Below, in pieces: positions 8,927 through 18,714 of a DNA stretch of 64,000 bases (its first letter is position 1; the number at the start of each line of letters is the position of its first letter). The notes beneath the pieces were generated by a model, which saw nothing but the letters and a program-made list of their open reading frames with translations, did not search any database and was not told the DNA's origin. Both the position numbers and the translations under genes were made by a program. The stretch comes from Desulfonatronum thiodismutans (GTDB lineage Bacteria; Desulfobacterota; Desulfovibrionia; Desulfovibrionales; Desulfonatronaceae): assembly GCF_000717475.1 (NCBI RefSeq), contig NZ_JPIK01000012.1:124001-188000 (forward strand), in the 5' to 3' direction.

Positions 8927-11488
8927 TTATTGAAGGCGCCGGAAGATAACCTCATCCAGTACCAGGTCGGCCTGCCCCGCGAAAAAAAGATCCATATTGA
9001 ATGGAAGATTGTTGTCCACCCGGATCTCGAACCGCCAAGGTTGCCCCTGGTGGAGAGCCATGGACTGTTTGCCCGCGTCGTTTGTATCCGACGTGATACG
9101 CAGTTCGCCGATTTCAATCCCTGGCTCGGCATCTGTCGAATAATCCAAACTCACTTCATAAAGGCCTGGCTCCAAGGGCATTCTCGGTCCATAAAAAACC
9201 ACCCTTTCAGCATAGTTCTTTTTGAGAAAAGTCACCCGGTCCTGGTTGATGTCCGTGAAGCCCGCGCGAAAGAAATTGGCGGCCGGGACTGAAATTATCT
9301 CTCCTGGTTGGAGAAAGGGCCACCTTCCGGCAGCCAAAAGGGCGGAATCCAGGTCAATGTTTCCGGCCTCAAGTGCCAAGCGCACGGATACATTGGAGAA
9401 CGTTTCAATTGATACCGGCAACTCCAGCCACTGCCAATGCTGATGTTCCACGACCAAAAGCTCTTCCCTGAGCAGGTCTTGGCCGACAAATATCTCCGCC
9501 CGAAGCAGGCCCTGCCCTCGGCATCTGATCATCCACCGCAACCCCGGGGCGGGAGGCGACCCTGTCTGAGCAATATGGACAACGGCGCCGTCATCGGACA
9601 GCGCAATGTAATTCCTGTCGCTGGCAGAGGTATCTTCAACCAAATCCACATTTTCATAAAGGGACCGTTCCATTTCCCAATGTCTCGCCGGAAAGAGCGG
9701 GCCGCTTGCCTGCCTCGCCATCTTGTGCGGCTCCCGAGTCTGTTCGTCAGGGGAGTCCAGGATTCTGAACGCCCAGACGCTATCGCCATGTGCCAGGAAT
9801 TGCAGGGAAGGATGCTTGAGAAATTTTTTAAGGGCATAGCTAACCGGAAATGGTGCTACTTTTTCAGGGTAAAGGTTTTCATGGATCACAATATGCCCTA
9901 TCCCCATGGCTCGAAGGAACGATATCTGTTCAGAGGAAAGATAACCCTGGTTAATGCTGTGTAACGGCAAAAATATCTCGTCAAAATACGTTTTGGAGAC
10001 AGCAGGGCTGTAACCGTTGAGCATGCGAACCCGGTACATTAACGCAAAATGCTGGTAAATGGCCGCGTAATGGCTATCACCGGGCCACAGGGTGACGACA
10101 ACGATATGAGGATTCTCCCCGCGACTCAATGCATCCTCTGCCACGGCCTGATACGCCGGTTGCTCTTTTGACAGGTAGATCAGGTCAGGTTTGCTCAGTG
10201 TTGAATAATCCCAAAAAATTGGAACCGCCACTAGCATTACACAAAACCCGCGCCACATGGGTATGGCAGAACCGGCCTTGACGAGGACGGTCAAGGCTGT
10301 CACTCCGGCTACTGCCAACAAGGTCGGCATGAGGCAGAATATTTTCCCAGCTTGACGAATCATGGTGTACGGCGGAATCAATTCACGAACCAGCGTGAAA
10401 AAACCTCCTGTACGGAGCCCATGCGGTCCCAGAGCCAATATCGCCATGCCCAGAATCCCCAGGCAAAGAAAGGTCATGAAAAGCAAAGGCTTGAGTTGTT
10501 GACGAGGTTCGCGTAGAAAATTCCAAGAAAGCAAAACAAACCCGACAATGATCAAAACAACGATGGCCCAACCCAAATACACTTGGCTGGAAACGTCTCC
10601 AGATTGCCACGTGAAAAAGCCGGAAGCCTGTGGTGAAAAGACGGCGACCTCACCGAGGTCCCTTCCTTGCCCCATGGCGGTTTCACTCAAGGATTTCGCG
10701 AGACTCCTCACAGCAAAAAACATGCTGCCCCCCACCAAGGCAGCCGGGGTCAGCGCAAGCGCAATACGACCGTACCTGCTGCCTGCTTTGCCTGAAAGAC
10801 CTGAATCGGCCAGCAAAGCAAGCATACACCAAGCGGGAATGAGCAGCATGCCGAAGAAGAAAATATGCGCATCTCCTAAATACATGAAAAGTATTGCCAG
10901 TCCGGCCACAAAACCACCGCGAAGTTTTCCATCACGCACGGCGAGGTCGAGCCCAAGGATCAACACCGGCACCCACATCATGGCAAAGCCGGTGGGACTG
11001 GCATCAAAAAGCGCTTTCCAGCGATATGGAAAGATCAGCACGAAAATGCTGAACAGGGCAATGATCCATTCGTCCTTAGTGTAGCGACGCAAGAGCATCC
11101 AGGTTGCCAAGAGGGTCAGCCATAGAGAGATGATCCCCGCAATATTCATACCCAAAGCCTGGGTTGAGACTAGTCGAACCGCGCTATAAAATAACGTAAA
11201 TGGAACATAGTAAGTATCAGGAGAAAAGCGCTCGGCATCGTCACCAGTATGAAATTCGTAAAGATTGTAAAACCAAGGTGTCTTGCCTGTAACCCATTGA
11301 TGAAATAATTCAAAATAATAAAGCAATTGCAGAGAATCCCCGGGTGTCATATAGGCAATGCTGTCTGAACTTTTGTGGGCTGAAAGTGTTATCGCATTTG
11401 CCATGTGTAAGGGTAAAGGCCAGGACAATACAATCCAAACCAGAAAAGTCAAAACAAGTGTTGTTGGTAAAAATATTAATTTTTTCAT
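8927..11488 (-). CDS. Large polytopic membrane protein, YfhO/GT-C-like, with C-terminal extracytoplasmic domain
   Basis: An 853-residue protein with roughly ten to twelve membrane segments in its first 430 residues. A soluble region then contains LNGYSPAVS and FLRAMGIGHIVIHE, resembling the lumenal part of YfhO-type and other GT-C membrane proteins. The last 250 residues look beta-rich and may be carbohydrate-binding. YfhO-family proteins are linked to glycosylation of wall or membrane polymers from polyprenyl-phosphate sugars. Assignment here is by architecture and not by a catalytic motif. It is convergent with the GT4 gene and fits the surrounding glycan-assembly region. The upstream 500 nt are AT-rich. 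Confidence 0.7.
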   Translation of the reverse strand: MKKLIFLPTTLVLTFLVWIVLSWPLPLHMANAITLSAHKSSDSIAYMTPGDSLQLLYYFELFHQWVTGKTPWFYNLYEFHTGDDAERFSPDTYYVPFTLFYSAVRLVSTQALGMNIAGIISLWLTLLATWMLLRRYTKDEWIIALFSIFVLIFPYRWKALFDASPTGFAMMWVPVLILGLDLAVRDGKLRGGFVAGLAILFMYLGDAHIFFFGMLLIPAWCMLALLADSGLSGKAGSRYGRIALALTPAALVGGSMFFAVRSLAKSLSETAMGQGRDLGEVAVFSPQASGFFTWQSGDVSSQVYLGWAIVVLIIVGFVLLSWNFLREPRQQLKPLLFMTFLCLGILGMAILALGPHGLRTGGFFTLVRELIPPYTMIRQAGKIFCLMPTLLAVAGVTALTVLVKAGSAIPMWRGFCVMLVAVPIFWDYSTLSKPDLIYLSKEQPAYQAVAEDALSRGENPHIVVVTLWPGDSHYAAIYQHFALMYRVRMLNGYSPAVSKTYFDEIFLPLHSINQGYLSSEQISFLRAMGIGHIVIHENLYPEKVAPFPVSYALKKFLKHPSLQFLAHGDSVWAFRILDSPDEQTREPHKMARQASGPLFPARHWEMERSLYENVDLVEDTSASDRNYIALSDDGAVVHIAQTGSPPAPGLRWMIRCRGQGLLRAEIFVGQDLLREELLVVEHQHWQWLELPVSIETFSNVSVRLALEAGNIDLDSALLAAGRWPFLQPGEIISVPAANFFRAGFTDINQDRVTFLKKNYAERVVFYGPRMPLEPGLYEVSLDYSTDAEPGIEIGELRITSDTNDAGKQSMALHQGQPWRFEIRVDNNLPFNMDLFFAGQADLVLDEVIFRRLQ

Positions 11489-11991
11489 AGTTGGTTAAGT
11501 CTATAGGGTATTAGTTTGGAAGTTTTAAGTTGCGTGTAAGGAATTAAATCTAATCAGTGTAATATTCTTTATTTAGCTAAAAAATACTGAAATGTGACAT
11601 GAATTTCTCTTTGGTCCTTCGACGTTGTATCTTTGAAAACGTAAAAAAACGTCGCAACGCCCCCTTGCGTGGTATTTTCACTGATGACATACTGATTTTT
11701 TTTCAAAGGAACAGGGCACTAGGCAAACGACGCCAATACTGTTGATTTTCAATGGGGGGCCGTGTTGGTACCCACTTTTTGAGGTTGAAATTAAGGCTTG
11801 GATGTGATTTTTCACCGTCCTTTGTCTTTGGCTAGTACCATCCTGCCAATTAAGGCACAAGCTTGACATTTTTGCTTAAAGGGCTTTAGAATTAATTGTT
11901 CAGTCGAATACTAGCTGAAAAATTTGCATATTATATTAAAGAATGAGTATTGTAATTTACAATTGTATAACTTTTCAAGGAGGCCAATCTG
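11489..11991. other. AT-rich intergenic region upstream of divergent genes
   Basis: About 500 nt without a supportable gene. A 63-codon minus-strand open frame (11678-11869) is not convincing. The right edge carries a clear AAGGAGG (11977-11983) serving the GTG start of the next gene. Promoters for both divergent genes are expected here, but no box pair could be fixed. The composition is clearly more AT-rich than the genes to the left. Confidence 0.5.
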
Positions 11992-12741
11992 GTGATTAAA
12001 AAAGCAATTTCTTCATTCGTGCAGAGGTGTGGCTATGATATTGTCAGGCATGCAGACTATCCAGCTGACTTTGAAGATTTGCATATAGACATTATGAATA
12101 GAGTCCGCCCATACACGCTTACTAGTCATGAAAGGTTATATTCTCTCATAGAATCTGTAAAATATATCCTCAACAATAATATTAATGGCGCTTTTTTAGA
12201 ATGCGGTGTCTATAAAGGAGGTTCTATGATGGCTGTTGCCTTGACACTTATGGCGGAAGGGCGCGCTGATAGAGATCTTTATCTTTATGACACTTATGAG
12301 GGTATGCCAGCTCCAGACGAGAGAGACGTCGATGTATGGGGTAAATCGGTTATGGAAGACTTCTCTAAAAAGAAAATTTCAGATACGAGCTCAACATGGA
12401 CAAATGCTTCCTTGCAGGATGTTAAGAAAGCTATGGCCTTGACAGGTTATCCAATGGATAAGGTGTTTTTCGTCAAAGGCTTGGTGGAGGATACTCTTCC
12501 GGGCAATGCGCCAGAGTCCGTAGCACTGCTAAGGCTTGACACTGATTGGTACAAATCCACAAAGCACGAGTTAGAGCATCTATATCCACGTTTGTCACCA
12601 AGGGGCGTCATGATTCTCGATGACTACGGGCATTTTAAAGGAGCAAAGCAGGCTGTTGATGAATATTTTTATAATAGCAGCATGAAACCTCTATTGCACA
12701 GAATAGACTATACAGGAAGGCTAGTTGTCAAAGGTGTTTGA
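11992..12741 (+). CDS. TylF/MycF-family O-methyltransferase
   Basis: A 249-residue protein matching the TylF (macrocin O-methyltransferase) family. ECGVYKGGSMM is the SAM-binding loop near residue 67, followed by LYDTYEGMPAPDE, the metal/catalytic region LLRLDTDWYKSTK and ILDDYGHFKGAKQAVDEYF. The GTG start at 11992 is supported by AAGGAGG 8 nt upstream. Family members methylate sugar hydroxyls, classically on macrolide deoxysugars, with Mg2+, and homologs are common in O-antigen and exopolysaccharide loci. Here the likely substrate is a glycan or nucleotide-sugar of the surrounding cluster. Codon usage is more AT-rich than in the left-hand genes. Confidence 0.88.
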   Translation: MIKKAISSFVQRCGYDIVRHADYPADFEDLHIDIMNRVRPYTLTSHERLYSLIESVKYILNNNINGAFLECGVYKGGSMMAVALTLMAEGRADRDLYLYDTYEGMPAPDERDVDVWGKSVMEDFSKKKISDTSSTWTNASLQDVKKAMALTGYPMDKVFFVKGLVEDTLPGNAPESVALLRLDTDWYKSTKHELEHLYPRLSPRGVMILDDYGHFKGAKQAVDEYFYNSSMKPLLHRIDYTGRLVVKGV

Positions 12742-12836
12742 TATCCGTTCCTCTATATAAGGATTAATTGTAGCTGTTTGCATTTTTTGCATAATTAAAA
12801 ATTCCATTAATATAATACATCAGGTACTATTGCCTT

Positions 12837-14705
12837 ATGGATATCAAACAAGTCAACAAATGGGATATCTTTGCTATCACTCTTTCTTTTCTTGCTTTCA
12901 GTTTTGCATATTGCATTGCAACGTTTGTTTTTCAGCACGCAACCTTGAATGCTGACGAGAATAGCTACCTTTTTCAGGCTCAGAATTTTCTCGAAGGAAT
13001 TGTAGCCAGGCCTTCTCCTCCATTCCCGGCATCATTCCACCATGAAATGATCATCATCGCCCCGGATGTCGGTTGGCTGTCCAGGTATGCGCCTGGACAC
13101 TCTCTTTTTCTGGCCCCCGGGGTTCTCGTTGGGAATCCGTATATGTGGGTTGCCTTGGCAGCAGGATTAAGTCTCTTTCTTGTGTATCTTTCCGGGAAAC
13201 TGCTTGGGGGTCATGTTGCTGGAGTTTCAGCTGCTATCTTATTGCTTTTTTCACCCTATTTTTTGTTATATTATGGAACATTGGTGAGCCATACTAGTGG
13301 ATTGCTCGCAGCTGCAGCAATGTTGGCCTCCTACATCTATTGGCGGCAAACTGGAGATGCCCGTTTCGCCATCATTGCCGGTTTGGCATGGGCATTTCTT
13401 TTCAATAATCGTACTTATACAGCATTACTCATAGCGATCCCATTTTCTATTGACTCCATGTGGCGTCTTTACAGAGAGCGAACTCTGCGTATGCTCAAGT
13501 CAACGTGCTATTTTGCCCTTGCATCTGCTTCAGGTGTGTTGGCGATATTGATTTATAACACATTGTCGACCGGTGATCCGTTGATGATGACTTACCTCAA
13601 GTATACTGAGACCCAAAAGCTCGGCTTCGGAAGTCGTCATTTTGGAAGAATCGATCACTCCTTGAGTCGTGGCCTTGGAATTCTTGTCTCAAATGTTTCC
13701 TTGCTCAACACATGGCTATGGGGCTTCTTTGGATCGCTCATTCTTTGCTTGGCCTTAGCATTCATTGGCTGGAAAAAGCATTGGACAAAGCTTCTTATCG
13801 GGGCAATACTGAGTGTATGGATTGGATATGTATATTTTTGGTATCAAGGTTCTCGTGATTTTGGACCTCTGTATTATTATGAAACACTACCTTTCATTAT
13901 TATTGTCGCATCACTTGGCATCAGCAGAATCCTGAATTATGTAAAATTGAGGTATCTTTTGATTTTCATGGCAATATGGCTTGGCATCAATATCCCTTTC
14001 ATCGTCTCCGCCAGCTTGGATATGCGGGAGAGAAACTTACCAAGACGGCTTGTCCTGGACGCCCTTGATGGAGCGCCAAGGGGGAGTTTGGTTTTTATCA
14101 ACCCGAGGGAACATAGAGATGCTTTCAAGGATGGCAACGACATGATCTTCAACCCCCGTGGGCTGAACGGGGATATTATCGTTGTTAGGTGGCTGGAAAG
14201 CTCTAATAACGCCGTCATGCGCTACTTTAATGAATATGAACCGTTATGGCTCACCAAGGAAAACGGTGCAAACGTTTTCGTACCCATGCCCGTGGACCGG
14301 ATGCATATTGAGATACCAGTTCAGATAATGCATCGGTTAACCGGGGAGAACAGCGAAGACGAAAATCGTCCTGGGAACGTCATCCGTCTTGCTCATGAAA
14401 ATAAGCATCCTAGCGGATTGATAGCCTTTGGAAGATATTACGAGTTATATCAGGGGCGTTTTGCTGTAGAGTTTGACGTCAGAGCAACACCTGGGCAAGA
14501 CGGCACACCTTCAATGCAGATTGAAGTAGCCTATGATCTTGGCCAAAAGATAATCGACTCAAGAACTGTCGGCCTTCGCGAAACATGGGAGACAGAGCGT
14601 ATTGAATTTTTGTTGGACGATTTTATCTCGGCGGAACCGCGAGTGTTTTTCCTGGGTGCCGGCAAGGCGGAAATCGCTGCTATACGTGTAATGGAAATGG
14701 AGTGA
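12837..14705 (+). CDS. GT-C-fold membrane glycosyltransferase-like protein (ArnT/PMT-like)
   Basis: A 622-residue polytopic protein with about ten to twelve membrane helices over residues 10-390 and a soluble C-terminal domain of about 230 residues. The first extracytoplasmic loop holds the acidic motif LNADENSYLFQAQNFLEG, the position of the catalytic Asp/Glu in ArnT and PMT-type GT-C enzymes. The following loop has RYAPGHSLFLAPG, which resembles the P-G segment of these families. GT-C enzymes move a sugar from a polyprenyl-phosphate donor to an acceptor on the outer face of the inner membrane. The nearby UbiA/HAD pair could make such a polyprenyl-phosphate sugar. The substrate is unknown. 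The start has no strong Shine-Dalgarno site. Confidence 0.78.
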   Translation: MDIKQVNKWDIFAITLSFLAFSFAYCIATFVFQHATLNADENSYLFQAQNFLEGIVARPSPPFPASFHHEMIIIAPDVGWLSRYAPGHSLFLAPGVLVGNPYMWVALAAGLSLFLVYLSGKLLGGHVAGVSAAILLLFSPYFLLYYGTLVSHTSGLLAAAAMLASYIYWRQTGDARFAIIAGLAWAFLFNNRTYTALLIAIPFSIDSMWRLYRERTLRMLKSTCYFALASASGVLAILIYNTLSTGDPLMMTYLKYTETQKLGFGSRHFGRIDHSLSRGLGILVSNVSLLNTWLWGFFGSLILCLALAFIGWKKHWTKLLIGAILSVWIGYVYFWYQGSRDFGPLYYYETLPFIIIVASLGISRILNYVKLRYLLIFMAIWLGINIPFIVSASLDMRERNLPRRLVLDALDGAPRGSLVFINPREHRDAFKDGNDMIFNPRGLNGDIIVVRWLESSNNAVMRYFNEYEPLWLTKENGANVFVPMPVDRMHIEIPVQIMHRLTGENSEDENRPGNVIRLAHENKHPSGLIAFGRYYELYQGRFAVEFDVRATPGQDGTPSMQIEVAYDLGQKIIDSRTVGLRETWETERIEFLLDDFISAEPRVFFLGAGKAEIAAIRVMEME

Positions 14706-14743
14706 TCGGGATCAATCGCCTCTATCCGCAATGATGGGGCCGG

Positions 14744-15697
14744 TCAGTACGGCAGAACCCACGGCTCGAACAGTTCCCGAAGCCATTGCAGATCTAAAAA
14801 GAGGAGTAAAGTACATAAAATGAATGTTGCGGTGATAATCAACACTATCGAGCGCTCACGAAATAATTTTTCCGGTTTCAGAACTGGGCTGTTTGGCTTA
14901 AAAGACAAACGCATGTAGAATGCCATGGAGTACGCCACGAACGGAGCCGCGAGTATCAATTCGAAACGATAGCTGGCAATGAAATACCCACCCATCAATG
15001 CAAAAAAAGTAGCATAATAAAAAATACTCACAATGAGCCGCTGTTCATTGTAGTAGCCCAGCGATTTTCTGTAGTTAGCGGCGCGATCCGGGTCGTTGAT
15101 CATCCTGTATTCGGCAAACCGTTTTGCCGCCATCAAAAATGCCCCAAACATCCAATATGCAATGAACATGGACAATGGCGGTGCATAGCCCATACCCGTA
15201 CAATACCATCCCAAAGCAAGCCTAATTGGATTGTTAATGGACTCGCAAAGTACGTCCAGATAGGGAACGTCCTTGAAACGCAACGGTGGCATGTTGTAAA
15301 CGATACCCATGATCCAGAGCATTAGCCCGGATATCCCGAACGGCAGATTGATGGAGAATGCCATGAACACGCTGGCAATGCTCAGCACCACCCACATCGC
15401 CCAAGCGATATCCATTCGAGCACGGCCACTGGGCAAGGGACGGTTTCGCTTTTCCGGATGGTATTGATCCGTTGGCGTATCCAGTATTTCATTGAGGACG
15501 TAATTACTAGAAGCTATCAGGCAGGTGCACAACACGCCGAAAATAATTGGCGGAATGACGCTAATTGAGATTAAATCTGGCTTGAAAAAAAAAGCCAACA
15601 GAATGCCCGGAGCCAAAAAAATATTCTTGAACCAATGATCGGGTCTGGCAATGTCAATATATGGTGCAATGGATGACTTGAAAAAAGGCTGCGTCAT
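14744..15697 (-). CDS. UbiA-family prenyltransferase, decaprenyl-phosphate phosphoribosyltransferase-like
   Basis: An integral membrane protein with about eight to nine helices. The first catalytic motif NEILDTPTDQYHPEKRNRPL provides the Asp-rich Mg-diphosphate site, and RPDHWFKN near the N-terminus is typical of the decaprenyl-phosphate phosphoribosyltransferase (DPPR synthase) branch of UbiA. That enzyme joins phosphoribosyl diphosphate to a polyprenyl phosphate. An ATG at 15697 gives 317 residues. A TTG at 15712 overlapping the upstream stop would add 5 residues. It sits directly after a HAD phosphatase gene, and UbiA-HAD fusions are known in other bacteria, so dephosphorylation of the product by the neighbour is a reasonable inference. 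The next gene downstream is convergent. Confidence 0.82.
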   Translation of the reverse strand: MTQPFFKSSIAPYIDIARPDHWFKNIFLAPGILLAFFFKPDLISISVIPPIIFGVLCTCLIASSNYVLNEILDTPTDQYHPEKRNRPLPSGRARMDIAWAMWVVLSIASVFMAFSINLPFGISGLMLWIMGIVYNMPPLRFKDVPYLDVLCESINNPIRLALGWYCTGMGYAPPLSMFIAYWMFGAFLMAAKRFAEYRMINDPDRAANYRKSLGYYNEQRLIVSIFYYATFFALMGGYFIASYRFELILAAPFVAYSMAFYMRLSFKPNSPVLKPEKLFRERSIVLIITATFILCTLLLFLDLQWLRELFEPWVLPY

Positions 15698-15708
15698 ATT
15701 AAGCTGTC

Positions 15709-16410
15709 TCAATTTGGTTGGTTATGGGCTGTGGAAAACGCCCCCGGCAACTGCTGATAAGAATTAAAAGTATTCAGCGTGCTACAAGAACTACGGGCAT
15801 ATAGCAGGAAAGGCATGCCCGCGCGTCTGGCGCATTCGCCATCGCGGTCGTCCCGATCACCAATGAACAAACAGGCGGACGGCTCCAGGCCCAACACTCC
15901 CGCGCAAACCATAAGCCCCTTAGGATCTGGCTTCAGTAGGTCCACCCGGCGATCTTCTGCGTCCAGGACTAGGAAAAAGTTCAAGCCCAAGGATTCGATT
16001 TTTTGCGCTGCTGGATAGTCTGAAAACACTGCTGTGGTGATGCCGTTGCTCCGTAAAAACTTCAAAAAATCATCCAAATATTCAAGTTTGCACGCTCGAA
16101 GATGGTGAAGCGGGCGCTTAAACATCCATTCGTCCACGATGGCGTGAACCTCCCCGGCAGTACAACGTAGCAAGTCTGCGGCCAGATGATATTGAACCTT
16201 GGCAAGGTTATCGACCTTCATATCAGGCATCTGCTCTCGTAACCGACGAAACACAGCAAGGGTCTTGATGGTGCGTATCCCCGTAAATGGGGATCGCATC
16301 AGGTGGAAAACCAAGTCCCCAAGCATTTTCCGTCGCAGGCTGGATTGATCATACAGGGTGCCGTCCACGTCGAAAATCACAGCCTTAGGTAGTTGTCGAA
16401 GTTGGATCAT
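15709..16410 (-). CDS. HAD-superfamily hydrolase (phosphatase)
   Basis: A 233-residue HAD phosphatase. Motif I is AVIFDVDGTLYD with nucleophile DxD near residue 15. Motif II is TAVFSDYPA. Motif III is the Lys in LLKPDPKGLM. Motif IV is CLFIGDRDDRDGECA. A helical cap lies between motifs I and II. It is cytoplasmic, with no signal peptide. It begins 4 nt after the stop of the LamG lipoprotein gene and its end abuts the UbiA gene, which indicates one transcript. It is the likely phosphatase partner of the UbiA-like transferase, acting on a polyprenyl-linked phosphosugar, though general nucleotide or sugar phosphatase activity is not excluded. Confidence 0.85.
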   Translation of the reverse strand: MIQLRQLPKAVIFDVDGTLYDQSSLRRKMLGDLVFHLMRSPFTGIRTIKTLAVFRRLREQMPDMKVDNLAKVQYHLAADLLRCTAGEVHAIVDEWMFKRPLHHLRACKLEYLDDFLKFLRSNGITTAVFSDYPAAQKIESLGLNFFLVLDAEDRRVDLLKPDPKGLMVCAGVLGLEPSACLFIGDRDDRDGECARRAGMPFLLYARSSCSTLNTFNSYQQLPGAFSTAHNQPN

Positions 16411-16414
16411 CGGG

Positions 16415-18601
16415 CTATTGGTTTAAATCAAAAAAGAGTGTCAGCCAAAAGTTATCCGGATCCTGAGCCAGTCGCTCGCCTTCCAACTCCCTGCGATCTT
16501 CAAAGCGCTCCAAAAGCAAAACATGTTCCGAACCAGGCAAGCGAAAAGCTGAATCAAGCAGCGTTCCGTCCAGGATGGCCCAATGCGCGGCTAGAAACCG
16601 ATCGTCATCCAACTCGCCATCAAAGACTTCGATCACCTCATACTCGTTGACCACCAGTCCCCGTCGATATGGAGCTATATCCGCAGGGTTCGGAACGGCT
16701 GATGCCTGCACGACTCTTGCCCTGACAAGGGCCAGATCCGGGACACTCCGCTGTGACAAGCTGTCTTTGATTTGCTCGTAATTCGTTCCAACTTCATCCA
16801 AGCCCAACGCCCTGTCGTAGAAAGCAAAATTTTCCAGGCTGCCCCGCCAGTCATGATCGTCGTTGATGCCCCCACCGAACAGGAAAGCGGCCTCGCCCCA
16901 TCTTTGGGGATCTATGTTGATTACCTCGGAAACCGCTTGTTCACCGTCCATAAATGCATGCAACCTGCCCGCGGTGTACGACAACGCAAGGTGTACCGGT
17001 ATTTCAGGAACAACAGGCCCGATGACGATTTCCGCATCTAGGGTTGTCACCATCCACTTTCCATGACTGGAGGCAACAACCAATTCATGTCCAGTTTCGG
17101 TGGACACGGAAAAAACCCTGCCTTGAGTCCAAGCATGTGATGCTGACGGCGTAGCGACCAATTCTAATGCGAAAGACTCCATGGGGAAATGCCTGGCCAA
17201 ATGGTTCCCAGCGGTGTCATCGACAAAATAGCCTCCTTCAAGGAGCATAGCGTGATTCCGGTCATGTCGGGCAAGGCGACGAGGTTCGGGGCGAAAAATA
17301 AGCTGCGATCGGGTTTCGGGGTCGATAATTTCATGCGTTCCAGCGGCGTTCTCCCAAATATATGTCAAGCCATTGGTATTCGTCGGCCATCTCGATTCAA
17401 AGGCATCGGTGGCTTTCTTCTGCTCAACATCTTGCACAGTCTTCTCTTCAATAGGTCCACCTTGGACCCATACGTCCGGGTAAAAATCCGCATGGGTGTT
17501 ATCAGTAACCATGACCCATGCTTCGACACTGGTTCGGTCATTATTTATTCGCCCTAGGTAGATCTTAACTTCGTTTCCGCCTCCGTGGATCTTGTTTGAG
17601 CCATCACCGACCTTATAAGGGCCGGTCACGGAAATGACCTGTGGATGGTTGGACCACCGCGGGTGATAAACCTCATATCCGTCCATGCCCGGAGCATTGT
17701 TTATGTTTATTGTCCAGCGTTCCCTCGTGTCCGCTTTGAAGACGTGAACATTGCGGTGTGGGCCGTCAAAGATCCAGAACAGATAGTCATTGTCCGGCGA
17801 CATGGCCCCCCAGCATCCTCGGCCAAGTCGATTCCAAAGCCCAGTCTCTCTATCCAAAACCCCCATATAAGGCCAGGGAAATGCCGTACTTGCATAGCGC
17901 CCATCCACGGAAATTTGAAAGCTATCCTCACTGACTTTTGTCTGGTTCCAGACCAGTTCCTCACGCGACCTTGCCTTCCTGGAGTACCTCTGGGGTCTTT
18001 CAGTCTTTCCTGGTAAAAAAAGCGGATAGCGCCACATCGACTCATACGATGCCAAAGTGCGATGCTTGTCCACTTGCCCCCTGGCAACATACAGCCATTC
18101 GATTCCGGTGTCCGGATCTATCCACGTGGTCAAGCCAAAACCTGGACCCAAGTCCAAAAGATTAGTCCCGTCCCAGCGAATCATGTGGACGCGATGGGTT
18201 TCACGGTCGGAAAAAATCACCCACTCTCCGCTAACAGTGAACATGGGCTTGGCCATGCTGCGCGGACCGTCCAGCAGGACGCGCTCACCTTTCCCATCCT
18301 CGGTATCCAGGGACATCATTCGTAGATCCATGCCTTCAGCAAAAACATCCGTGCCTTGTCCGGTATCTTGAAGCCAGACTATTCGCGTCGGCGCTCCCGT
18401 CAGTTCTTCGATGGCCGCATCAATCGAAGAATCAGCCTCTTTCTGTTTCGGGGTGCGCAAATCTCCCTCTTGTGCGCATCCCATGATTAAGAGTAAAAGG
18501 AGTAATAAGACGACAAGGGGAGCTAATTTGCAATATTGATAAATCTGTAAGCGGTTCAAAAAAGTTACTTTCGAGAAAAAAAAACGAAATGGCATTTTCA
18601 T
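16415..18601 (-). CDS. LamG-domain lipoprotein with propeller-like N-terminal domain
   Basis: A 728-residue protein with an N-terminal hydrophobic segment ending LLIMGC, a good lipobox, so it is likely exported and lipidated at Cys41. Residues of about 60-400 carry repeated D-x-D-G and W/Y strand motifs like a TolB-type propeller, including MDGYEVYHPRWSNHP. A LamG domain (about 440-620) follows, then a roughly 100-residue C-terminal domain (VVNEYEVIEVFDGEL). A GGAG lies 6 nt before the ATG. It is a paralog of the partial gene at 1-2040 in both domain order and motifs. It sits at the end of the CotH/DUF4956/VTC block and just before the HAD/UbiA genes, all on the minus strand. The function is unknown; surface or polymer binding is inferred. 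Confidence 0.82.
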   Translation of the reverse strand: MKMPFRFFFSKVTFLNRLQIYQYCKLAPLVVLLLLLLLIMGCAQEGDLRTPKQKEADSSIDAAIEELTGAPTRIVWLQDTGQGTDVFAEGMDLRMMSLDTEDGKGERVLLDGPRSMAKPMFTVSGEWVIFSDRETHRVHMIRWDGTNLLDLGPGFGLTTWIDPDTGIEWLYVARGQVDKHRTLASYESMWRYPLFLPGKTERPQRYSRKARSREELVWNQTKVSEDSFQISVDGRYASTAFPWPYMGVLDRETGLWNRLGRGCWGAMSPDNDYLFWIFDGPHRNVHVFKADTRERWTININNAPGMDGYEVYHPRWSNHPQVISVTGPYKVGDGSNKIHGGGNEVKIYLGRINNDRTSVEAWVMVTDNTHADFYPDVWVQGGPIEEKTVQDVEQKKATDAFESRWPTNTNGLTYIWENAAGTHEIIDPETRSQLIFRPEPRRLARHDRNHAMLLEGGYFVDDTAGNHLARHFPMESFALELVATPSASHAWTQGRVFSVSTETGHELVVASSHGKWMVTTLDAEIVIGPVVPEIPVHLALSYTAGRLHAFMDGEQAVSEVINIDPQRWGEAAFLFGGGINDDHDWRGSLENFAFYDRALGLDEVGTNYEQIKDSLSQRSVPDLALVRARVVQASAVPNPADIAPYRRGLVVNEYEVIEVFDGELDDDRFLAAHWAILDGTLLDSAFRLPGSEHVLLLERFEDRRELEGERLAQDPDNFWLTLFFDLNQ

Positions 18602-18714
18602 TACTCCAGAAAACTACGGTTCACAGCTAGACGATCTTCAGATGGTAGTCGAATATTTATATAGGGCTAATCCTTTAGACAGCTTAGCAGCGCTCATAAG
18701 GAGGAGCCTTGGCC

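Noticed and set aside
11678..11869. 63-codon minus-strand open frame in the gap before the TylF gene
   Set aside because: No ribosome site, AT-rich region and no recognisable motif; coding frames of this size occur by chance.
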